Shown here one piece after another: positions 59,276-64,000 of a stretch of DNA of 64,000 nucleotides. Location: contig NZ_FTMA01000001.1 of assembly GCF_900155985.1 (NCBI RefSeq), positions 124,001-188,000 on the forward strand. The letters are read 5' to 3'. The notes beneath the pieces were generated by a model. That model had not been told where the DNA came from, searched no databases, and was given only the letters and a program-made list of their open reading frames with translations. Position 1 is the stretch's first letter. Each line of letters begins with the position of its first letter. This DNA comes from Maribacter ulvicola (GTDB lineage: Bacteria; Bacteroidota; Bacteroidia; Flavobacteriales; Flavobacteriaceae). Position numbers and translations under genes: made by a program.

Positions 59276-60325
59276 CTAAAATTTAAATGCTTTGATAAAA
59301 TCTGCGATTAAAACCGGTACAGGAAAATGTGTTATTTCCCTAACCGGAATCATATCATTAAAAGTGTCATTGGTATACACCAACCAAAACTTTGTGTACA
59401 AATGCTGATGAGATAATTTATGCACTACAGCATTATCATTAAAAACTAATACCTCTCTAGATTTTATATCTTTAAGTACCTCTTTATACTTGATAGTAAC
59501 CTCCTCTATTTTTAGGACATCTTTTGATTCCAACAAAGGAAATTCCCAGAGATTCTGCCAAATACCTTTTCCGATCCTTTGATTTAATCTGGTAAATTGG
59601 ATCCCTTCCGCATCCTTATATATAGGTATAAGATAATTAAAGTATCTATTGCGTACTTTTGTTTTCTTTAGCTTTACCGGTAAATCATTTACCAAGCCTT
59701 TTTCCAAGGCAACGCAACTATCACTTAAAGGACAAAGCAAACATAAAGGCTTTTTTGGCGTACACTGTATTGCACCAAACTCCATGATACCTTGGTTGTA
59801 ATCTCGTATCGCCTTTTCATCCATGACTTTTTCAGCCAGAGTTTTAAAATACTTAATACCCTCGGTACTATTAATAGGAATATCAACACCGTAGTACCTA
59901 GCGAGTACCCTATACACATTTCCATCTACTACGGCCTGCGGTTCATTAAAACATATAGATGAAATGGCACTGGCAGTATAGTCTCCCACCCCCTTTAATG
60001 TTAAAAGTTTCTTATAATTATCCGGAAACTCACCTCCATATTCATCCACAACCATTTTTGCTGCTGCATGAAGATTTCTAGCCCTTGAATAATATCCTAA
60101 TCCCTGCCATAATTTTAAAACTTGCTCTTCATCTGCATTTGCAAGATCGGCAACAGTAGAAAAAACCTCTGTGAACCTTAAGTAATACGGGGTTCCCTGA
60201 GCAACTCGCGTCTGCTGAAGTATAATTTCTGAGAGCCAAATTTTGTAAGGATCTATAGTTTCACGCCATGGTAAACTGCGTTTATTTTCATGATACCAAT
60301 CTAATATTTTACTGGAAAATGACAT
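59276..60325 (-). CDS. mutY: A/G-specific adenine glycosylase
   Basis: A 349-residue repair enzyme that removes adenine paired with 8-oxoguanine. Helix-hairpin-helix LTLKGVGDYTASAISSICFN with the catalytic Asp in AVVDGNVYRVLARYYG. The [4Fe-4S] loop is CTPKKPLCLLCPLSDSC (C-x6-C-x2-C-x5-C). The C-terminal NUDIX-like domain (IYKDAEGIQFTRLNQRIGKG; GIWQNLWEFPLLE) recognises 8-oxoG. Divergent from HU. Confidence 0.97.
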   Translation of the reverse strand: MSFSSKILDWYHENKRSLPWRETIDPYKIWLSEIILQQTRVAQGTPYYLRFTEVFSTVADLANADEEQVLKLWQGLGYYSRARNLHAAAKMVVDEYGGEFPDNYKKLLTLKGVGDYTASAISSICFNEPQAVVDGNVYRVLARYYGVDIPINSTEGIKYFKTLAEKVMDEKAIRDYNQGIMEFGAIQCTPKKPLCLLCPLSDSCVALEKGLVNDLPVKLKKTKVRNRYFNYLIPIYKDAEGIQFTRLNQRIGKGIWQNLWEFPLLESKDVLKIEEVTIKYKEVLKDIKSREVLVFNDNAVVHKLSHQHLYTKFWLVYTNDTFNDMIPVREITHFPVPVLIADFIKAFKF

Positions 60326-60406
60326 GCTCTTGTATACTAAGTTATAAAAGTAGCAGTTTATACACTTAAAATTAACTCATTAGAAAGAAAGATTGAATTT
60401 AATTTA

Positions 60407-60414
60407 TATATTTG
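60407..60414 (+). promoter_or_regulatory. TATATTTG -7 box for HU
   Basis: TATATTTG fits TAnnTTTG and lies 39 bases before the HU ATG. A TTG occurs 11 bases upstream, which is shorter than the usual -33 spacing. Confidence 0.55.
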
Positions 60415-60452
60415 CATCCCGAAAAAACATACAGAAAATCTAATATTGAAAG

Positions 60453-60743
60453 ATGACGAAAGCGGAAATTGTATCGAAGATCTCAGATAAACTGGGAATT
60501 GAAAAAGGAGATGTACAGGCAACTGTTGAATCTTTTATGGAAGAGGTAAAAACATCATTAGAAAGTGGCGACAATGTTTACCTAAGAGGTTTTGGTAGTT
60601 TTATCATTAAAACTAGAGCCGAAAAAACCGGTAGAAATATTTCCAAAAACACAACTATTAAAATACCCGCTCACAACATTCCAGCATTTAAGCCTGCAAA
60701 GGTTTTTGTAGAAGGAGTTAAGAGCAACGTACACGTAAAATAA
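60453..60743 (+). CDS. HU-family DNA-binding protein
   Basis: A 96-residue nucleoid protein: MTKAEIVSKISDKLGIEKGD, then VESFMEEVKTSLESGDNVYL and the HU/IHF signature RGFGSFIIKTRAEKTGRNIS. The DNA-inserting arm with Pro is KIPAHNIPAFKPAKVFVEGV. It organises and bends DNA. The gene is divergent from mutY and followed by the small basic protein 22 bases later, so they share a transcript. Confidence 0.96.
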   Translation: MTKAEIVSKISDKLGIEKGDVQATVESFMEEVKTSLESGDNVYLRGFGSFIIKTRAEKTGRNISKNTTIKIPAHNIPAFKPAKVFVEGVKSNVHVK

Positions 60744-60765
60744 TTAATCTTAAAAAAAGAACTTT

Positions 60766-60855
60766 ATGCCAAGCGGTAAGAAAAGAAAGAGACATAAGGT
60801 AGCCACACACAAGCGCAAGAAGCGTAGAAGAGCTAACCGACACAAGAAAAAGTAG
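60766..60855 (+). CDS. 29-residue very basic protein, probably a ribosomal protein of the bS22/mS38 (COX24) type
   Basis: A short gene easily missed by annotation: ATG at 60766, TAG at 60853-60855. The product begins MPSGKKRKRHKVATHKRKKR and ends NRHKKK; about 60% of residues are Lys, Arg or His. Its 'KRKRHK...HKRKKRR...R' spacing resembles the AURKAIP1/COX24 domain of bS22 and mitochondrial mS38, which thread into rRNA. It lies between HU and a strong terminator whose stem begins in its last codons, and before RNase G. I infer a ribosomal or RNA-binding role; a direct family match is from memory. Confidence 0.8.
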   Translation: MPSGKKRKRHKVATHKRKKRRRANRHKKK

Positions 60856-60878
60856 TTTTATAACTACTTTTTCTTTTT
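60847..60878 (+). terminator. Terminator of the HU/small basic protein unit
   Basis: AAAAAGTAGTT / AACTACTTTTT with a four-base loop; the TAG stop of the small gene lies in the left arm. Followed by CTTTTT. Strong. Confidence 0.88.
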
Positions 60879-61005
60879 AAAACACGTTCATTGACATAGA
60901 GATCCATTATTTGGGTTTCGGCAGATACTATGGTATTTGTCTATGGTATTGTTTAATCAGTTCGTTCCCTATTTTAATAGGTGCAACGACTAAAAATATA
61001 TTCAG

Positions 61006-62553
61006 GTGAATAGAGAATTAATCGTAAGATCTAGTTCCAAATCTGTTGACTTTGCCTTGCTAAAGGACGGAAAACTCACTGAACTACATAAAGAAGAGAA
61101 TAGTAACGACTTTTCTGTTGGCGATATTTTTCTTGCCAAAATCAGAAAACCGGTTACCGGTCTTAACGCAGCGTTTGTTAACGTTGGTTATGAAAAAGAT
61201 GCTTTCTTGCATTACCACGACCTTGGTCCGCAATTATCTTCAATGTTGAAGTTCATAAAACAAGTGAGTACCGGAAAACTAAAGGATTTTACTTTAGGAA
61301 ATTTTCCTTTCGAGACCGATATTGACAAAAACGGTGTTATTACCGATGTCATTAAAGCGAACCAATCATTGTTGGTTCAAATTGTTAAAGAGCCTATATC
61401 TACTAAAGGACCAAGAATTAGTTCTGAGCTATCAATAGCTGGGCGCTATTTGGTAATGGTTCCTTTCTCCGATAGAGTATCAGTATCTCAAAAAATAGGT
61501 AGTAAAGAAGAGAAAGACAGATTAAAAAGACTCGTTAGAAGCATTAAACCAAAAGGTTTTGGTGTCATCATTAGAACAGTCGCAGAAGGACAAAAAGTCG
61601 CAGAACTGGACAAAGATCTAGAAAACTTGCTGAACAAATGGACAGCAATGTGCAAAAAATTACATCGTGCCCAAACACCATCAAAAGTATTTGTAGAGCT
61701 TAATAGAGCATCTTCTATTTTAAGAGATGTGTTCAATGATAGTTTTACAGGAATACATGTTGATGACGACACCCTATATCAAGAAATTAAGGATTATGTG
61801 TCAGAAATTGCTCCCGAAAAAGAGAGCATCGTTAAGCACTATAACACCAATGTTCCTATTTTTGAAAAATTTGGTATTGAAAGGCAAATTAAAACGTCTT
61901 TTGGCCGTACTGCCGCAATGAGCAAGGGCGCCTATTTAATTATAGAGCATACAGAAGCACTTCATGTTATAGATGTAAATAGCGGCAACAGATCTAATAA
62001 AGCCAAAAACCAAGAAGATACGGCCCTAGAGGTAAATCTTTTGTCCGCATCAGAAATTGCAAGACAACTGCGTCTTCGTGATATGGGCGGAATTATTGTG
62101 GTAGATTTTATTGATATGGTAAAACCACAACATAGAAAAAGGCTTTTTGAACATCTTAGAGATGAGATGAAAGATGATCGTGCCAAACACAAAATACTAC
62201 CTCCTAGTAAATTTGGTTTAATTCAGATTACCCGACAAAGGGTACGACCTGAAATGAATATTAAAACAACTGAAGAGGACCCTAACAATGCAGGGAAGCA
62301 GGTGGAAGCACCTATTGTTTTAATAGATAAAATTACAGCGGACCTTGAAAAACTTCTTAAAGGACCTGCAAAAGACAACAGTATAACACTTAATATACAC
62401 CCGTTTATAGCAGCCTATATTACAAAAGGTTTTCCATCAATGAGAACAAAATGGTTCTTGGAATATAAAAGATGGATTAAAATTCAACCGCGTGATGCGT
62501 ATACGTATCTTGAATATCGTTTTAAAAATAAAGACGGCAAAACAATATATTAA
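61006..62553 (+). CDS. rng: Ribonuclease G/E family endoribonuclease
   Basis: A 515-residue RNase G-like enzyme, with a GTG start giving MNRELIVRSSSKSVDFALLK. S1 RNA-binding domain at about residues 35-115 (IFLAKIRKPVTGLNAAFVNV; GYEKDAFLHYHDLG). The catalytic DNase-I-like core has LIIEHTEALHVIDVNSGNRS with the Mg2+ Asp, and MGGIIVVDFIDMVKPQHRKR with the second. GLIQITRQRVRPEMNIKTTE then lies before the C-terminal part. The RNase E C-terminal scaffold is absent. A 127-base leader precedes it. Confidence 0.95.
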   Translation: MNRELIVRSSSKSVDFALLKDGKLTELHKEENSNDFSVGDIFLAKIRKPVTGLNAAFVNVGYEKDAFLHYHDLGPQLSSMLKFIKQVSTGKLKDFTLGNFPFETDIDKNGVITDVIKANQSLLVQIVKEPISTKGPRISSELSIAGRYLVMVPFSDRVSVSQKIGSKEEKDRLKRLVRSIKPKGFGVIIRTVAEGQKVAELDKDLENLLNKWTAMCKKLHRAQTPSKVFVELNRASSILRDVFNDSFTGIHVDDDTLYQEIKDYVSEIAPEKESIVKHYNTNVPIFEKFGIERQIKTSFGRTAAMSKGAYLIIEHTEALHVIDVNSGNRSNKAKNQEDTALEVNLLSASEIARQLRLRDMGGIIVVDFIDMVKPQHRKRLFEHLRDEMKDDRAKHKILPPSKFGLIQITRQRVRPEMNIKTTEEDPNNAGKQVEAPIVLIDKITADLEKLLKGPAKDNSITLNIHPFIAAYITKGFPSMRTKWFLEYKRWIKIQPRDAYTYLEYRFKNKDGKTIY

Positions 62554-62554
62554 T

Positions 62555-62589
62555 GAAAAAAGCGATTTCCTTACGGAGTCGCTTTTTTT
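62555..62589 (+). terminator. Terminator between rng and recX
   Basis: AAAAAGCGA / TCGCTTTTT with an inner TTCC/GGA pairing, followed by seven T. It starts right at the rng stop codon; recX then begins 20 bases later. Confidence 0.88.
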
Positions 62590-62609
62590 GTTTACTATTT
62601 TTGAAAAAT

Positions 62610-63086
62610 ATGAACCAAAAATTAAAAGGATACACTGTTCAGGAAGCTACTAAAAAGATAGAAAGTTACTGTGCTTACCAAGATCGCTGCCACAAAGAAG
62701 TGGTTTCCAAATTGAAAGATATGGGCATGATTCCATTAGTAGTTGATACTATAATTGCCCAACTTATTGAAGATCGATTTTTAAATGAAGAGCGCTTTGC
62801 CAAAAGTTTTGCCCGTGGTAAATTCAATATTAAAAAATGGGGGAAAAACAGAATTGTAAGGGAATTGAAATTTAGAGACATCTCCAAATATAATATTACC
62901 ACTGCTTTAAAAGAAATTGAACCAGAAGCTTACTTAACAACCTTAGATGATTTAGCTCATAAAAGATTGCAACAAATTACCGAAACCAACATTCAAAAGC
63001 GAAGAAAAAAACTAGCAGATTACCTGCTATACAGAGGCTGGGAAAGTCACTTGGTTTATGAAAAACTACAGGAACTTATAAAATAA
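62610..63086 (+). CDS. recX: RecX-family regulatory protein
   Basis: From the ATG at 62610 (MNQKLKGYTVQEATKKIESY) it has 158 residues, the RecX norm; the longer open frame from 62553 would run through a terminator stem and is rejected. Three tandem three-helix repeats: CAYQDRCHKEVVSKLKDMGM, EDRFLNEERFAKSFARGKFN, and YLLYRGWESHLVYEKLQELI. KKWGKNRIVRELKFRDIS is the conserved centre. RecX binds RecA filaments and limits their growth. recA is not in this window. Confidence 0.92.
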   Translation: MNQKLKGYTVQEATKKIESYCAYQDRCHKEVVSKLKDMGMIPLVVDTIIAQLIEDRFLNEERFAKSFARGKFNIKKWGKNRIVRELKFRDISKYNITTALKEIEPEAYLTTLDDLAHKRLQQITETNIQKRRKKLADYLLYRGWESHLVYEKLQELIK

Positions 63087-63092
63087 AATCCT

Positions 63093-63965
63093 TTAGTTTT
63101 CTGCCAAAATTCCATTCTTCTTATTTGTTCTGGAAATAGCTTCTTTATTCTTCCAGTCTATCCAATCTTGCCCTTTTAGCTTGCGCATCAATACATCATA
63201 ATAACGCATTATAAAGATGTTATATGATGCTTTAGCCAAGTTTCTAGGACTACGCGCCAGCGCCCTTAAACTCATTGAAAAACCAGGGGTATTGTATTTC
63301 ATATAATGCCAATAACCTTCTGGCATATACAAAACTTCTCCATGGGATAGAGTTGTTCTAAATCCGTTGGCATTTTTTAATGCCGGCCACTTATCATAAT
63401 CAGGATTCGAGAAATCTATGCTCTCATGGGTAATTAGAGAATGTGGAACTTTATAAAGTTTTTCGGTTTCCGACTGCGGAAAAAGTATTACCTCTTTTTC
63501 CCCATCAAAATGAAAATGAAAGATATTTGCCAAATCTATATCATAATGCATGAAGGTATAGGAGTCTCTTCCTCCAAAAAACAACATGGGCAAACCTTTC
63601 AATAACTTTAGTCCAAAGTTTGGAAAAGTATAATCCTTCTGTAAGGCAGGTACTTCTTTTAAAATATTCCAAAGAAAGATGCGATACTTAGTGGGCTCTT
63701 TCTTTAGCAAATCAACATACTCTGCCATTTTCATTTTGGCATGTGGCTCATTAAAACCATCTTTATGTTGCACCGGTCTATTATCATATAAAGGCACGGT
63801 AATATCACCAGCTACCTTTTTTATATAATCTAGATTCCACTTACCATAAGCAGGCCAGTCTTCAATTGCCTGTTCTAAAACAACAGGTTTTTGAGGCTTA
63901 AAGTAATCGTTAATAAAAGTGTCCTTGGTAATATGTTTTACCCTGGGAATATCTGCTAACTTCAA
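63093..63965 (-). CDS. Cupin-like (JmjC-type) 2-oxoglutarate/Fe(II) dioxygenase
   Basis: A 290-residue protein of the Cupin_8/JmjC type. N-terminal PVVLEQAIEDWPAYGKWNLD ('P.vl....dWpA...W') is the family opening. The iron facial triad is TFMHYDIDLANIFHFHFDGE (HxD) near residue 144 and the distal His in MPEGYWHYMKYNTPGFSMS near residue 220. Relatives hydroxylate proteins or small molecules, or tRNA (TYW5). The target is unknown. Only 34 bases lie between its start and the window edge, so its promoter is outside or barely inside. Confidence 0.85.
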   Translation of the reverse strand: MKLADIPRVKHITKDTFINDYFKPQKPVVLEQAIEDWPAYGKWNLDYIKKVAGDITVPLYDNRPVQHKDGFNEPHAKMKMAEYVDLLKKEPTKYRIFLWNILKEVPALQKDYTFPNFGLKLLKGLPMLFFGGRDSYTFMHYDIDLANIFHFHFDGEKEVILFPQSETEKLYKVPHSLITHESIDFSNPDYDKWPALKNANGFRTTLSHGEVLYMPEGYWHYMKYNTPGFSMSLRALARSPRNLAKASYNIFIMRYYDVLMRKLKGQDWIDWKNKEAISRTNKKNGILAEN

Positions 63966-64000
63966 TTACTAATGGTTTTTTAGGGAAATCAAAGGTAATT

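Noticed and set aside
62553-62609. Longer N-terminus for recX starting at the rng stop
   Set aside because: It would translate the arms of a clear terminator hairpin, and RecX-like sequence begins only after the ATG at 62610.
1-64000. tRNA, rRNA, CRISPR arrays, insertion sequences, prophage or integrase genes
   Set aside because: None recognised on reading both strands; the window appears to be stable core chromosome.

Overview
This window looks like an ordinary chromosomal segment from a marine-type member of the Flavobacteriaceae (Bacteroidota), broadly Maribacter- or Zobellia-like; the genus is a guess. The evidence is AT-rich DNA, gliding and type IX secretion genes (gldD, gldE, and a protein with a gliding-motility-type C-terminal sorting domain), many Bacteroidota-only families (DUF4296, DUF4271, DUF3098, DUF3127, DUF4301, DUF2490), and TAnnTTTG -7 promoter boxes typical of the phylum. 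I saw no rRNA, tRNA, CRISPR array, phage or insertion sequence.

Layout. 1-6.0 kb: the tail of an epimerase, then a minus-strand operon (dolichol-phosphate-mannose-synthase-like protein, pyrC, DUF4296), then a plus-strand run (GT39 glycosyltransferase, DUF4271, hemD). 6.0-10.5 kb: pckA, glycerate 2-kinase and a DASS carboxylate transporter, which together look like a C3/C4-acid assimilation block. 10.5-16.4 kb: DUF423, a saccharopine dehydrogenase next to an Lrp/AsnC regulator, ferritin, a membrane zinc peptidase, a multiply broken alanine dehydrogenase gene, and a SemiSWEET. 16.4-25.8 kb: leuS, a T9SS cargo protein, the ftsX-DUF3098-uppP-truB-TonB-like run, and a thioredoxin-like protein. 26.3-33.1 kb: tag, two exported proteins, aat, a DUF3127 OB-fold protein, a histidine kinase, HIT, greA, a Rieske-like lipoprotein and a TIM-barrel protein of unknown function.

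33.2-41.6 kb is the most regulated part. A TonB-dependent receptor sits behind a clear TPP riboswitch. A hybrid histidine kinase converges on an NtrC-type sigma54 activator, and beside them lie three tandem paralogous small exported PepSY-like proteins. Two of the three carry a similarly placed TGGCAC box. A short orphan transcription unit with its own terminator lies between the first and second paralogs.

41.6-46.6 kb: an operon of 4'-phosphopantetheinyl transferase, YkoF-like thiamine-binding protein, PnuC transporter, NadR-type kinase and DUF4301, divergent from ahcY. 46.7-54.97 kb: DUF3332, a nucleotidase, rplU-rpmA (L21 with a helix-hairpin-helix tail), an M16 peptidase pair, DUF2807 and an EamA transporter. 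55-64 kb: a possible decayed gene, a small lipoprotein, a PLP enzyme, then mutY-ssb-gldE-gldD divergent from HU, an unlisted 29-residue basic protein (probably ribosomal), RNase G/E, recX, and a JmjC-like cupin.

Most genes are housekeeping. The items most worth a second look are the kinase/NtrC/PepSY cluster, the TPP-riboswitch receptor and the TIM-barrel gene behind it, the ald pseudogene, and the two very small genes.
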